Shown here piece after piece: positions 43,769 to 55,257 of a stretch of DNA of 64,000 nt. Position 1 is the stretch's first letter. Every line of letters begins with the position of its first letter. The position numbers were made by a program, and so were the translations under genes. The notes beneath the pieces were generated by a model that saw only the letters and a list, made by a program, of their open reading frames with translations, did not search any database and was not told where the DNA came from. Source of the stretch: Elmis aenea (taxonomy: Eukaryota; Arthropoda; Insecta; Coleoptera; Elmidae). Location: positions 38,508,970-38,572,969 of the forward strand of contig OX393579.1 in NCBI GenBank assembly GCA_947652605.1. Reading direction: 5' to 3'.

Positions 43769-43950
43769 CAGGGTGGTCCAAATTCGATGGGATTGCATGG
43801 GTATCTCGGTTAATATTTAAGATAGAGAAACAGTTAAATTGCCAAAAATTGGCAGTTTTTTGAGACAAACTTAGAACCGTTTTCAAAAATATTCTATCAT
43901 TTTCGGTTTTCGAGTTATTGAAGAAAAAGTGTTTTTTTGTCATATTAATA
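43769..43950 (+). mobile_element. Solo CAGGGTGGTCCAAATTCG terminus
   Basis: TA-CAGGGTGGTCCAAATTCGAT abuts the preceding fragment, suggesting that this element inserted into or recombined with it. No right end was found. Confidence 0.55.
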
Positions 43951-45003
43951 ATGTGTCATATCCCCGTTATTGTTGTAAATATCGAAAATATTTATTAAGA
44001 TTATTTTTTGATATTTTTATGTTTGAAATGATTATACCAAAAAAAAAAAAATGATTCCAAATATATCAGGGTCAATGTATTTATTTTTAATAATACGCAA
44101 GTTAGGAAGATTTTTTAGTTTTTTTTCTAAGAAAATCATAGTAGGCTGTGAAAACAAAAAAAAAACAAGGTGTAAAACCTTATAAAACTCATGTGGTACA
44201 AGTTACCAAGGTTTTCTAATTTGTTGTTGACCTACAAGCCTACAAGCCGCATGCCTGTTGTCTTATTAGGGACATTAGCGATGGTTTAAGAGCTAAATTA
44301 AAACTGCTTTCATTTAACACAATGGATGAATCTATAAAACAAATTTTAAAAAGAACGTACGTGGTAATATATATTTTAAATTATTTAATAACGCTTTTAC
44401 AGTTGCGACCTGTACAAATTAGGTATAAGGTTTTCAGTTTTGGCCCACTGCAAAAAAAGATTTCTTACATTAGACATTAAAATTCGATCATAATTCGAGA
44501 TGCATTGTCGAAAAGCTGTTTTCGTCATAATATTATTGTAATAAAACACATAAATAAAATTCAGTGTTTTACTGCATAATTTAAAACTCCATATGTGTAA
44601 TAAGAAAATGTAACGTAAAAATAGAGTGACCACAGTGTACCACTTGATTCAAGCTATTATGGAAATCTGTTTAATTTGAGAGATATAGATTCGGTTATAT
44701 TAGCTGTACATAATATAAAGCCCAATTAAAGCTTTTTAAAATGCATAACTAACATTTGGTTAACTTAGGGACGCCATATTAGATGACTACATAAATCGGT
44801 ATGATTATTAATGTATAACTTATCAAATATAAAAAAATAGTGCACACTTAAAAAAAATACTTTTCACCAAGCTCACCATATACGTTCACTGTTGTTTTTT
44901 AACAAGCAAAATATAAGCCTTTTTTCTTTCACATTATTTAAATAAGGATATTTAAATTAGTTATAAAACCTTATTTACTTGGGAAATATTAATGTTATTG
45001 TAC
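43951..45003. other. AT-rich sequence, nothing recognised
   Basis: No coding or repeat structure apart from A-runs. Confidence 0.45.
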
Positions 45004-45011
45004 GTTGCAAG

Positions 45012-45403
45012 CAGGGCTGCGGAGTCGGGAAAAAAAAGTCGACTTCGACTCCGACTCCGACTCCTGATAATTTTAGTAGGTCGACTCCGACTCCGACTCC
45101 GACTCCGACTCCGACTCCGACTCCGACTCCGACTCCGACTCCGACTCCGACTCCGACTCCGACTCCGACTCCGACTCCGATTCCGGCAAAATTAAATACT
45201 AAGACATTTTATGGTGTGTAATATAAGAAAAAATAAATAAGTATAAAAAAATTATTTAAAATTTGAGTTTTAATTTTGCGGCAAAGGACCACCTCGTAAT
45301 TTTTTGTTGTACTCGGAGTCGGAGTCGGAGTCGGTACATTTTTTCCGACTCCGACCAGAAATTTCTCCTAAACTCCGACTCCGACTCCGACTCCACAGCC
45401 CTG
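45012..45403. mobile_element. hAT MITE built of GACTCC hexamers
   Basis: The ends CAGGGCTGCGGAGTCGG and CCGACTCCACAGCCCTG are inverted. Duplication GTTGCAAG (45004-45011) / GTTGTAAG (45404-45411), 7 of 8. A tandem GACTCC array occupies 45082-45183, with shorter arrays at both ends in opposite orientation (GGAGTC at 45315-45334, GACTCC at 45373-45394). Peptides of repeated RL, TP or SE across it are frame by-products. Confidence 0.96.
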
Positions 45404-45411
45404 GTTGTAAG

Positions 45412-46838
45412 TGATATTTCATTGGAAAAAAGTGCCATCTACTTCAGTAAATAGCTAATTTGGCGTCCACTAAAGAATCAAAGGCTAGCAGTTATATCTT
45501 CGACTCGAAAAAACTTGTGCAACCAGTTTATTAAACATTATAAATTAAAACAGTGTACAAAACTTTCGATTTTTGTTATAATAACTGACAAAGGCAATGA
45601 ACAAAATAGTTACATTTTATGTTATACTAACATTGAGATACTTGTGAATTTTTCAAAACATTTTAATATTGCTACTTATTAGGATTTTTTTTCTAATTAA
45701 ACCGAATCATTATCAATCCATCTTAAGAGAGACTTCCGTAGTGACTCAAATTAAGTGGTACTTCATGCACATCATTTATGTAATCAATTATAATCTTAAT
45801 TATTTTAAAATTAATTTTCTTAATTTTCGCATTATCCGAGTGTTAATTAATCGAGAGTTTCTATATCCATATTATAACCTCCAAAAATTAGTGCTTTAAT
45901 CCATTATACGTACTTAAAAATACAGTTTGGTTGTTAACAACACTATTAATCTGACAACTAAAACAAATTTCTATCTAATTATTGTTATAAGAATGAGCAG
46001 AAAAAGTAATTACGAAACTAAACCTTTTAAATACTCTCTTTTATGTAATTAAAAATTACCTCAAAATTGTGTTCATTTTAATTGATGTATTTTTGCTACC
46101 CTACCAATCAGCTATCCCAGGAGACGAACTTCCACACGAAGGTAAATTATATCGACGCTTATTTAAATTCATTACTGCAGGGTCCTTCACAACGCACTCC
46201 AAAAGTCGTAGCAAATTTTACTTTTCCCCGAAAAGTGTGGGTGATTTATAAGTAGGTAATTAATAGAAGTACATATTAATCGCAACAAAATCTTCTCATT
46301 AAAGTAGTTACTATTACATTTTATAGTGAAAACTGAGATACTTGAGCACTATGTCTCCAATTTCATTATAAAGTAAATGAGGAGCGGAATTCAAATATCA
46401 GCTGTCAGATGCATTGAATTTTTCGTTTTATTGAGCGTCAGCAAAATAACTCGGTAACATCAGAAAATGTGACATGGTGACATTTCTGCTAGGTGTGCAG
46501 ACTGTAGCGAGTTTTCTAGAAGTGACTGACTTACGTGAGCTCATGTGCATACCAAACAATACAACCGATCCTCGATAACTGGGATAGCGCTATTTTTATG
46601 GTATCAGCCACACCGCATTCTTTACCGTGATACATCTCCGAGCAATTTTAAATTGCGCCACTTATTCTTACCGATATATTACCTTTATTGTCGAGTTTCG
46701 TTTGTAAACCTGTGCAATTTTAAAACAATGCAAATTACATACGTATATCAATTACACATACATATATGATTCATGTACGAAAGTCGCGCAGTTGGTGTTC
46801 CAACGATCATTAACAGTTCAATTTCTTTTAATTTAAAT
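45412..46838. other. AT-rich sequence, nothing recognised
   Basis: No domain or repeat pair seen. Confidence 0.5.
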
Positions 46839-47395
46839 CTGTGGTCAGCGGGAAAAACCACTTAAGTCAAAAAGTGCAATTCTTTAGAAGCAACGTTTTT
46901 TTATTTTATTGATTATCATGTGAGTTTAAATTTTACTTGTGTGGTACTTAAAATTAAGTATTAAATTATCACAATATGTCAACATGATGAAATTTTTTAA
47001 TAAACAGTAAATACTTGACTTTAGCAAATTTGGCATGAAATAAGAATGACTTAGGTAGTTTTTCACAAATGTAAACAAATGGACATATCCAGTTTAACTC
47101 GTTTATACTTAAAAAATATTATTTTTATGTAGAATTTAAAAAAATCAATGAAGGTAAACATAAATACTTATTGTTAAATATGACTTTTATTCTCTTTTGC
47201 TTACACAAAATGTCATTGCAATGGAAAAATATTATTAATAAAAATACGTGAAATGGAACTAAAATTCTAAACGGGAAGCACGTGTCGAAATTGCAAATTA
47301 CTAGTATAAGAACATAACAATATGAATGGTCGAAGGTTTAAGGTAAATAATTAAAAAAAAACACTTTTTGACTTAAGTGCTTTTTCCGACCACAG
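46839..47395. mobile_element. TIR element CTGTGGTC, unclassified
   Basis: The ends CTGTGGTCAGCGGGAAAAAC and GCTTTTTCCGACCACAG are inverted, pairing on through CACTTAAGTCAAAAAGTG and CACTTTTTGACTTAAGTG. AAAT adjoins both sides. Centre non-coding. Confidence 0.8.
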
Positions 47396-47585
47396 AAATA
47401 ATATGTCAATAAAATGGCAAAAAATCTGCATACGCTATCAAAAACGTGTTCCAAGTTTAGGTTTATCTAAGAAACGCATTATTCGACTTTCTTATCAAAT
47501 GACTAATACGGTTTTTTATTTAATTAAAATCATATAGTATCTACATGCTCTTATCTTCTCGGTTTTGTAAATATTTTAATGCTTA

Positions 47586-48073
47586 ATAGAGACGGGCAGA
47601 ATCACTCTTTTTGGTGAGTTGACTCTTTTGAATCAGTTCGCTAAACTGAGTGGCTCAAAAGAGTGACTCAAAAGAGTGGCTTGTTCAGAATGGTTCGGAT
47701 TATCGTACGCTGCACCACTCCAGAATCGCAAATCGCGTACGGAATGGACTGTGAGAACTGGTGGGGGGAGTGATGTTATTAAGGCACGATGTTGCAGCCC
47801 ATACAATTTAAACGAGCGCAGGCGAATTTCGACCTATTATAGATAGGTAGGTGATTGGTATAAAGCTGAGAAAATCTTGTCAGCGGTCCACTCTCCACTC
47901 TGTGAGTGGTCGATAAGGCACGATGTCGCGTGAAAACAATGCATTTTTAAACGGGCGCAAGCGAATCTCGCGTTTGGCCGGTAAAAGAGTGGGTGAGTGG
48001 CTCACTTGTTCAGTGATGATCCACTCCGGTGAAACGCGCAAGTGAGTCACTCACTCGCGAATTGCCCATCACT
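47586..48073. mobile_element. hAT-like MITE with GTGACTC motifs
   Basis: The left end ATAGAGACGGGCAGAATCAC and the right end GAATTGCCCATCACT are imperfect inverted repeats, with perfect duplication AATGCTTA (47578-47585, 48074-48081). Both halves iterate GAGTGACTC/GTGAGTGGCTC (CAAAAGAGTGACTCAAAAGA; GTGAGTCACTCACTC). The central part repeats AAGGCACGATGT(C/T)GC. Confidence 0.85.
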
Positions 48074-48094
48074 AATGCTTAATAAAGTAAATAT

Positions 48095-48790
48095 ATCTCA
48101 CTAAGCAAACTCATAGTCGCCACATTTGCCGACGATACTGCTATACTGGCAAGCCATTGTGACCCTGTTACAGCCACAAATCTCCTTCCAGAAAGTATTA
48201 ACCACATCGAAGACTGGCTAAAAACATGGCGCGTGAAAGCAAATTGAACAAAATCGGTACATGTTACGTTTACGATGAAAAGAAATATTTGTCCACCAAT
48301 AAGGTTGAATAATCAAACGCTTCCACAAGAAACTAACGCAAATTAGGTATCTTGGTTTACACCTAGATCGACGACTAACTTGGTTGCCAAACAACTTAAT
48401 TTAAAGTTCAAACAGCTGTACAAGCTGAAAAAAAACTGACCACATAAAACAAGCTTCTGATGTATAAAACTATACTTAAGCACATCTAGACGTGTGGAAT
48501 TCAGCTTTGGGGATCAACAAGTTTATTAACATTGAAATACTGCAAAGGTTTCAGTCGAAACTATAGCCAAAGCTCCGTGGTATGTGACGAACAAACTCAT
48601 CCATAGTGACTTTAATATTAGTACAGTGCGCGAAGTAATTACAAACTATAGTAAAAAATACCAACACACTTGGAAGTGCATCCTAATTTAAGTGCTTTAA
48701 ATCGGCTAGACAACAGTAGTGCGTCGGTTTAAACGTTTTGAACAATAATTGGATTTAAGTTTTACATTAACCCAATTTAAGTAACTTTAG
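48095..48790 (+). pseudogene. Second Jockey-type RT fragment, heavily decayed
   Basis: VATFADDTAILASHCDP near 48119 is the catalytic FADD box region. ESINHIEDWLKTWRVKAN, LGLHLDRRLTW-like (frameshifted) and LWGSTSL follow, then KAPWYVTNKLIHSD, STVREVITNYSKKYQ and RRFKRFEQ-stop, matching in order the landmarks of the copy at 25425-26482. Several stops and shifts; not functional. It begins about 15 bp after the preceding hAT's duplication. Confidence 0.85.
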
Positions 48791-49125
48791 AGACTCTAAA
48801 CTAGTAACTAACTCTTAACTATTATTCTAGTAATAAGTTAGTTAAGTAAAATATATTAGGTTACTGTCCATGGACAGTAAACCTTCTCAAGTCTAGATTG
48901 TCAAGAAATTTGCTTATTGCAAATATAACTTAAGAAGTTTAAAAACAAAAAAAACTATGAAAATTTGGTATGCTAAACATTGCTGAACATATAAAAAAAC
49001 TAACACTCAAGCCTTCAGTGCTGCCAGGGACCACAAAATTAGTATTTAGGCAGGAAGAACTAAGTAAAAATTATAAATTGGCAACACTGACACAAAATCA
49101 AAGAGTGAACGGACATTAATGTACA
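48791..49125. other. Jockey 3' region and AT-rich spacer
   Basis: Nothing further recognised. Confidence 0.4.
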
Positions 49126-49171
49126 GGTACAGGCAGGGCCGGCGCCAGGTTATTTAGCGCCCTAGGCCAGG

Positions 49172-49260
49172 GTGGCAAATAGGATTTGATCAGTATGCCA
49201 AAATAACATAAAATTTAATACAAATTTTTCGCCGTGCCAACAACGTATTCAACACGGGTT
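49172..49260 (+). mobile_element. Left end of the CAGGGATGGCAAATAGG hAT family
   Basis: Matches the complement of the right end of 20800-21280 through AAATTTAATACAAATTTTTC. No right end was found, so the copy is truncated inside its host element. Confidence 0.75.
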
Positions 49261-49261
49261 A

Positions 49262-49605
49262 GGTTGGACCGCTGGTGACTTTTCCAAAAAAAAAAAAATT
49301 ATTAGGTGAGACCGCTGGTGACTTTTAAAAAAAAAACTAGTTAGGTTAGACCGCTGGTGACTTTTCCAAACACAAAACTAGTTAGGTTAGACCGCTGGTG
49401 ACTTTTCCAAAACTAGTTGGGTTAGACCGCTGGTGACTTTTTCAAAAAAAACTAGTTAGGTTAGACCGCTGGTGACTTTGCAAAAAAAAAACTACTTAGG
49501 TTAGACCGCTGGTGACTTTTCCAAGAAAATGCCTTTTCCAAAAAAAACTAGTTAGCTTAGACCGCTGGTGACTTTTTTAAACATTTTCCAAAAAAAAAAC
49601 TAGAT
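49262..49605 (+). repeat. About 40-bp minisatellite, 8 units
   Basis: GACCGCTGGTGACTTTT recurs at 49267, 49310, 49349, 49390, 49425, 49464, 49504 and 49560, usually preceded by ACTAGTTAGGTTA and followed by an A-run of variable length. Spacing is 35-43 bp, then 56 bp before the last unit. Confidence 0.95.
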
Positions 49606-49821
49606 TATAACGCCTCCTTTCACACAAATTTTCACAGAAATTAATATTTGTGACAGTACGATAATCGATAAACAATAAAATTTTATTTTTTAATAATGGT
49701 GATTACACATTTTTGCGCCCCCCCTATGGATAGCGCCCTAGGCGACCGCCTAGTTCGCCTTAATGGTAGCGCCGGCCCTGTGTACAGGTTAAAAAATGGC
49801 ATAGGAAAACCTAAAAAGATA

Positions 49822-49881
49822 CAGGGCGTTCCATTTAAAAAAATCTTTGTTTTTGTTACAGCGCAAAAATGGGACACCCTC
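49822..49881. repeat. Miniature CAGGGCGTTCC/GGGACACCCTC pair
   Basis: Two inverted CAGGGTGT-type ends only 60 bp apart, next to TA, probably the collapsed remnant of a foldback element. Confidence 0.5.
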
Positions 49882-50060
49882 TATAGCTGAAAATAATTTT
49901 ACGACTTACGTGGATCCTTTCAAACCAATAAAATTGTCCTAAAAAATTTTTCTCCCACGGGCGGGCCTCTAGGAAAGCCCGACGCACTGTTGCAGGACCC
50001 TGTATACATAAAATTATTTGAAACACATATTTATTTTACTGGCATTCCTAAGCCAACAGG

Positions 50061-50826
50061 TAGGCACACACGAAGAGGATTTTCAAACGATCTATCCCGC
50101 CGTCCGGATGTGTCATTCTCTCCCGCAGATCTGGCCTGCACAGACCAGATCTGTTGATGCGCACAAACGTTAACATCTTATCTTTCGTTCTTCTGACATA
50201 CCTGATGTGTTGAAGAACAGATCGCTAAGTTAATTGCAAAATCGTTCATATTTCACGGTGACTGATAGGCGAGTGAGATATTTTATAGTGCTATGAAATC
50301 CTGATGAGAACTCTTCGTGAAAAGATGTCTCGAGCGAGGAAAAAAGTTGTGGCACTTTTAGGTTTATGTTTGTTGGGGATGGTGAAAAAGAAAAAAACTG
50401 TAAATAGATTAAAATGGATTAAAAATTGGATTCAGCAGAGAAAACAATTTGAGCATATGCCTTTACTTCGTGAATTACGTCAAAACGAAATAAACGATTT
50501 TAAAAATTATTTAAGAATGAGTACTTCAAACTTTAGTGCAATAAAAGTAACCACCGGGCCACTAACATGTGACTAAAATCTTTCCTTAAGAGAAACGAAC
50601 CGCCAAGAGGCCTGATGTTCCACGCATGACGAGTGGGAGATTTGGTCTGCACCATGCATATCTTTTAAAAATCCTCTTCGTGTGTGCCTACCTAAAGAAA
50701 AGAACCGCCGAAAGACCTGATCTTTCACAGATTCAGCACGCCGGACAGCACTAACGCACCGATCAGGAGTGGAAGATTTGATCGGTGCCTTGCAAATCTT
50801 TCAAAAATCCCCTTCGTGTGTGCCTA
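50061..50826. mobile_element. Harbinger-like element with two right ends
   Basis: The left end TAGGCACACACGAAGAGGAT pairs with ATCCTCTTCGTGTGTGCCTA (ending 50690) and again with ATCCCCTTCGTGTGTGCCTA (ending 50826). The two right ends belong to diverged direct copies of about 100-135 bp, each starting GAACCGCC and sharing CCTGAT and AGATTTG blocks. A Harbinger transposase first exon lies inside. Confidence 0.75.
50325..50540 (+). pseudogene. Harbinger (HARBI1-like) transposase, N-terminal remnant
   Basis: From the ATG at 50325: MSRARKKVVALLGLCLLGMV, then VNRLKWIKNWIQQRKQFEHM, then PLLRELRQNEINDFKNYLRM-STSNFSAI. The pattern W-(V/I)-x(n)-R...L-x-R-E-L-x-x-(N/D)-(D/E)-I...(F)-(K)-x-Y-x-R-M-S-x-x-x-F is the amino-terminal signature shared by animal Harbinger transposases and is matched by the copy at 53952-54253. 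After NFSAI the frame turns to unrelated sequence and stops at 50576, so the DDE core is missing. The residues before the ATG fit an upstream untranslated region. Confidence 0.8.
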
Positions 50827-50834
50827 GCTATTCA

Positions 50835-52810
50835 ATGATTAACGCTTGAGTGGCACTTTTCGCTAGACCACAATATTGCAAATGTTTTAAAACCTTTTAC
50901 ATTTATGCAATAGCAGCTTAGTGACTAGTGACAAGTTTTCTCTCAGAAACAAACACTTTTGTTTTGAGTGTTGATGTTTACAGTTTACAAAATATAGAAC
51001 GACGATAAGAGCGTCTAACAATTTTACTTTAAATATATGTAGCTCATAAAATAAATAACGCAAAACAATTACAGACTAGGAAAAATAGAATATAAATTAC
51101 TTTAGGCAAGCTAGCTAACAAACATACTTGCGATATCGTTAAAAATATTTACTTCGCTTTAATAGTTTTATAATTTGTTTTGCTAACGTGTCCAACAAAA
51201 TATAGTAACTTAAAAAAAAACATTAAACTGGCAAAATAATGTTTTTGTAATCCCCGTAACATCTATTCTTGCACTATTTCACAGCTAGAATTTATTATTT
51301 GAAACAGTTGTGCCAAGAGGTATTTTTCAGAAGTTGTTAACCTTGGTGAAGTAAACAAAGATAGTTGTGTTTAGCTCCACAGACATTATCATTAAGTAAA
51401 CTTTAACCTCCCTGTCTGATAAATACACGTATTTGTAACCTCTAGGGGTACATTATTTACAACAGAAGTACATCTCTATTATAGAACGGAAAATAATGTG
51501 CTCGGTTAACTTTATTCGACGTCGTTTTAAAACAGACGAAGTTATTGTTTCCACAGAAGTAATCCTAAAGGACGCATTGGGCTAAGGCACATTATATTTA
51601 TCTCCTATTACCGGGGTTTCTCAATATACGATGTAGTTATATGCACGACTTACAAAAAAACGTCGTACATCGAACATCAATACTCCATTCGATGGTAATG
51701 ATGCGTTCCAGACAAAATAAAAATCGAATTTATTTGGAAAAATATAGGCGTATGTGCAGGGCGGATCGAATTCGAAAATTTTACGAGGTATCTTGTTTAC
51801 CATAAGTTAGCGAAAATCTGACATCGGTCTCTAGGTTATTTTTCTGAGATAAACACGCCCTTGTTACCAGTTTAAAAAAAATCTGTTTCCATTTTGGCGC
51901 TACAGAAGAAAAATTAGAGACTAATTAGGTATTTATTATACGATTTTCTTATAAATCGTAATGAATCACCACAGTCTCACATATTGATTTTTGTTTTACA
52001 GTTTTGATGTCTTACATGCACTACTACATCATGCGACTAATCGGTATACCATTAATGAACTGTTTAACAGAGACAAATATGTCAGAATTGCAAAGCTAAT
52101 CAAGCATGCACATGAAGCGAATTGAAACTAATTTATTGAACCTATAACATTAAGTACAAATCACAAATTGAATATATAGACTTATAATGTTTAAAATACT
52201 TTTTCTACGACAACTATTGTTAATGACTATTGGTGTACAGCCTATATGCATAGTAAGTGGGTCCTTACGCACATTCAGCAAAAAGAACACTTGTCTAGAA
52301 ATATCAAAGAAGACTTACGTCTGACAGTTAACAGCGTACGTACAAGTGTGTTTACTATTAGCCAAAAAACCGATAAAAACGTTGTGTTTTATGTGATTGT
52401 AGAAAAAGTATGCTACAAATCACGAGTTGTAAAGCAATTACGCACTCGTGGAAATAAGCACTCGCCGCTGCGCGGCTCCGTGCATAATGTGCTTCTAACA
52501 ACTCTTGTTGTGTAATATACTATTTTAAGACTCTTGCTTAACATGTATCGATATAATACACAAAAATACAAATAGATATAAGAAATAAATAACATGCCTG
52601 AGAACTTTAATGAAGGAAGCTTGTAAATTAATTGTAAATGAATAAGATCCCAGATGCCTTACTATCCTGACTATCTCGTTTATTTTAAAAACCTCTACAG
52701 TATATTGTGTTAAATGGTGGATAATTCCACGTACGATTAAAACAAACTTTTGTACTTTACAAAGACGTTATACAGAGAAATTTTACAAATACCCCAAGTA
52801 GGGATGACTT
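50835..52810. other. AT-rich sequence, nothing recognised
   Basis: CACGAGTTGTAAAGCAATTA...CTCGCCGCTGCGCGGC near 52430-52480 is less AT-rich and has small inverted repeats, but no element could be bounded. Confidence 0.45.
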
Positions 52811-53576
52811 TTTATATAAGGTTTGTTCCAACAAGCAATTTGCACGGTACAGTAAACGATTTGAGTTTGCGTAGTATCAATATCGCGTTCCAACACACAG
52901 GGCCGTTTCTGGCGGGGGGCGAAAGCGTGCCCAGCACGTGGGCGGCCGATTTAGTGGGCGGCCACTTGCGGTCTTTAATGTTTCACAAGAACTGAAAATA
53001 AAATATTAGTTTGAAAAATAGTATGTAAAAATGATCAAGGATTAAAGATTTCAATCCCATACTATTAAAAAAAAAATTGCAAAAACGCGTAAATCACTCT
53101 CCAGTTTGCTTATTCGGTAATTTCGACTTGAGAGTGAAGATTGCGATTAAATTTATGTACTCAATCGGCGGTTGTATACCGTACCGTAGCAATGTAGATA
53201 GCAATGCAATTGTCAATGGGACAAGTACCAAGGGCACAAGATGGCGCTGAAAATCCCTCTTACACATGATGACAAATAAAGGTCGATTCGCATTATACGG
53301 AACGTCAACGTCACGTCACAGACCGGCAACGTCACGTCAAAATATTCTACAATGTATTTTGTATTGGTATGTTCACATAGATAGCCAACGTCACGGACCG
53401 TCAACGTACTGGACCGTCAAGATTTCTCGAGAAGAATATTTTGACGTGACGGTCCGTGCTGTTGCCTGTCCGTTCCTGTGCCGTTCTAGTAGTGTGAATG
53501 TGGCAACGGCAACGGCCAGCCAATGTTTGCTTGTGGATGCTTTGTTTTTTGCCGTGTTAAATAAAATTATCAAAAG

Positions 53577-53709
53577 ATGGATGACGAAAAATTAATAGAG
53601 CTTGTCCGAGAGTACGAAGAAATGTATGATATGTCAAATAAAAAATACAGTGACAACCTGCATAAAGACAAAATATGGCTGAAAATAGGAAAAGAATTAA
53701 ATACGACAG
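53577..53709 (+). pseudogene. MADF-domain protein, first exon (Harbinger accessory gene)
   Basis: The ATG at 53577 opens MDDEKLIELVREYEEMYDMS, then NKKYSDNLHKDKIWLKIGKE-LNTT. This is the first half of a MADF (Myb/SANT-like) DNA-binding domain: L-I-E-L-V-(R)-E-x-x-x-(L/M)-Y-D-x-S-x-K-x-Y-x-(D/N)...W-x-x-I-(G/A)-x-E-L. In animal Harbinger elements such a protein binds the transposon ends and aids the transposase in the nucleus. The exon ends at a canonical donor, CAG|GTATGT (after 53709). The open frame runs on to 53855 but is then intronic. The rest of the gene is deleted; this half is intact and unusually well kept. Confidence 0.85.
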
Positions 53710-53951
53710 GTATGTACTATATTAGTTCCATTTATTATCAAAAGTACAGGTATATTTGCGATCCCAAAGAAATATTATTTCAAAACTTATCACGTTGCCA
53801 CGGTAGAGCTCCATTAGCAGAATTAAAAAAAGTTTTATACATTTCACGTACTTGAAATGCAGAAGCGTGGGCATTTCCGCCTTGCCTTGGTAGATTTCTC
53901 CAATTAGGTTCTCCTTCTTGAGTTAAGTGTATTTTCATAAATAGTTCTTAC

Positions 53952-54253
53952 CTTAAACACACCATTAGCTTTTCTTTAGGACTAAGTGCTTCTCGAAATG
54001 TAGTGTTTTGCTTTTGAATTTGGTGTTCAATTTTAGATAAAAGGACATAAAACTGATCTTGAGACATTCTAAAGTACTTATAAAAGGAAATTTCATCATC
54101 TTCCAATTCCCTAAATAATGTGTGGTATTCTCCTTCGTACTTTCTCGTCATAAACATCTTTCGTACCCACATTTTTTTAGCTCGGTTGCAGTTCTCTTCT
54201 TCATCCAAAATTAATGCAACCATTGCTAACTTTTTTTTATTGAATTTCGGCAT
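53952..54253 (-). pseudogene. Harbinger transposase (HARBI1-like), first exon
   Basis: Reading leftward from the ATG at 54253: MPKFNKKKLAMVALILDEEE, NCNRAKKMWVRKMFMTRKYE, GEYHTLFRELEDDEISFYKY and FRMSQDQFYVLLSKIEHQIQ, ending LSPKEKLMVCLR. This is the amino region of animal Harbinger transposases preceding the DDE domain; family members continue R-F-L-A-T-G after an intron here. The frame ends at a good donor, AAG|GTAAGA (exon end 53952). An upstream in-frame start at 54286 adds eleven residues, but MPKF fits the family better. Downstream exons with the catalytic triad are missing, so no active transposase is made. Confidence 0.88.
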
Positions 54254-54421
54254 TATGACAAAACTAACCAACAAAGTAAACACCAACGACTGGTAGCGCG
54301 GGAACTATTTCCGTGACGTTGCTGGTTACTGGACGTATAGTGTGAATAGATAGCAAATTTGACGTGACGTTGCCGGTCTGTGACGTGACGTTGACGTTCC
54401 GTATAATGCGAATCGACCTTT

Positions 54422-55257
54422 AGGCTAGATTTAAATTTTGAAGGTCAAATTCTAATTTTTTTTTAAAAGAAATTTTAACATTCAAAAAGTCTGCAACAAA
54501 TGAAAAAGTTTTTAATTATCGATTTCTCAAAAAATTATATTCTTAATAAACGGTAGTGCATGGTCCAAAACTAATTTTAAATGAAAAAAAGTTTAATAAA
54601 GTCATAGGACTAGATTTTAGCGATTTTTGAAATATTTGCAAAAGTAAAGTGCTTAAAATTTTGTAATAATTGTAATTTTGGAATTCGACCGTTAAAATTT
54701 ACACCTAGCCTTATTTTGAGATTCTAAATAACTTTATTCTACAATTTTTTTTTGTATCTCTTAAAATAAAGGCACTTTACTCTTGCAAATATTTCAAAAA
54801 TCGCTAAAATCTAGTGTCCTATGAATTTTTATCAAACTTGTTTTTATCTTAAAATTAGTTTTAAACTATGCACCAACTTTAATGAAGAATAAAATTTTCT
54901 GAGAAATCAATAATAAAAAACTTTTATATTTGTTGCAGACTTTTTGAATGTTAAAATTTCTTAAAAAATAAAATTTTGAATTTGGTCTTAAAAAAAATTT
55001 AAATCTAGCCTTATTTTAAGATTCTAAATAACTTTTTCCTATAAATTGTTATTGTATCTCTAAAATAAGAGCACTTTGCTCTTGCAAATTTTTCAAAAAT
55101 CCTTAAAATCCAGTGTCCTACGATTTTTTATTAAACTTTTTTTTTATCCTAAAATTAGTTTTAGACCATGCACCAACTTTTATTAAAAATAAATTTTTTT
55201 GAGAAATCAATAATAAAAATTGTTCCCATTTGTTGCAGACTTTTTGAATGACGCTGT
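54422..55257. mobile_element. Foldback-type element with tandem right arms
   Basis: One arm (54422-54720) reads ATTCAAAAAGTCTGCAACAA and is followed by two direct copies of its complement (about 54713-55012 and 55013-55257), each with CTAGCCTTATTTTRAGATTC, TTCAAAAATCSYTAAAATC and TTGCAGACTTTTTGAATG. The last copy ends in a proper terminus, ACGCTG-TATA; the left terminus is missing. Confidence 0.8.

Larger units (their letters stand above)
49134..49780. mobile_element. hAT element CAGGGCCGGCGC with nested element end and minisatellite
   Basis: The ends CAGGGCCGGCGCCA and GGTAGCGCCGGCCCTG are inverted. Duplication GGTACAGG (49126-49133) / TGTACAGG (49781-49788), 7 of 8. Subterminal AGCGCCCTAGGC occurs near both ends. 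Inside, CAGGGTGGCAAATAGGATTT (49172) is the left end of the family at 20800, and an eight-unit array follows. Confidence 0.9.
53278..54421. mobile_element. Two-gene Harbinger element, centre deleted
   Basis: The ends AAAGGTCGATTCGCATTATA and TATAATGCGAATCGACCTTT are perfect inverted repeats that pair on for about 60 bp through the iterated motifs GGAACGTCAACGTCACGTCA and CCGGCAACGTCACGTCAAA. The left half carries a MADF-domain exon (plus strand), the right half a transposase first exon (minus strand), tail to tail. TAA precedes and TTA overlaps the end, so the trinucleotide duplication is imperfect. Confidence 0.93.

Noticed and set aside
44979..45454. Open frames encoding TP, RL or SRS repeats
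   Set aside because: Six-base GACTCC repeats keep several frames open on both strands; the hAT ends and duplication explain the region.
49262..49605. CRISPR-like repeats with A-rich spacers
   Set aside because: Linkers are short A-runs of variable length, not unique spacers; it lies within a hAT element with its own target duplication.
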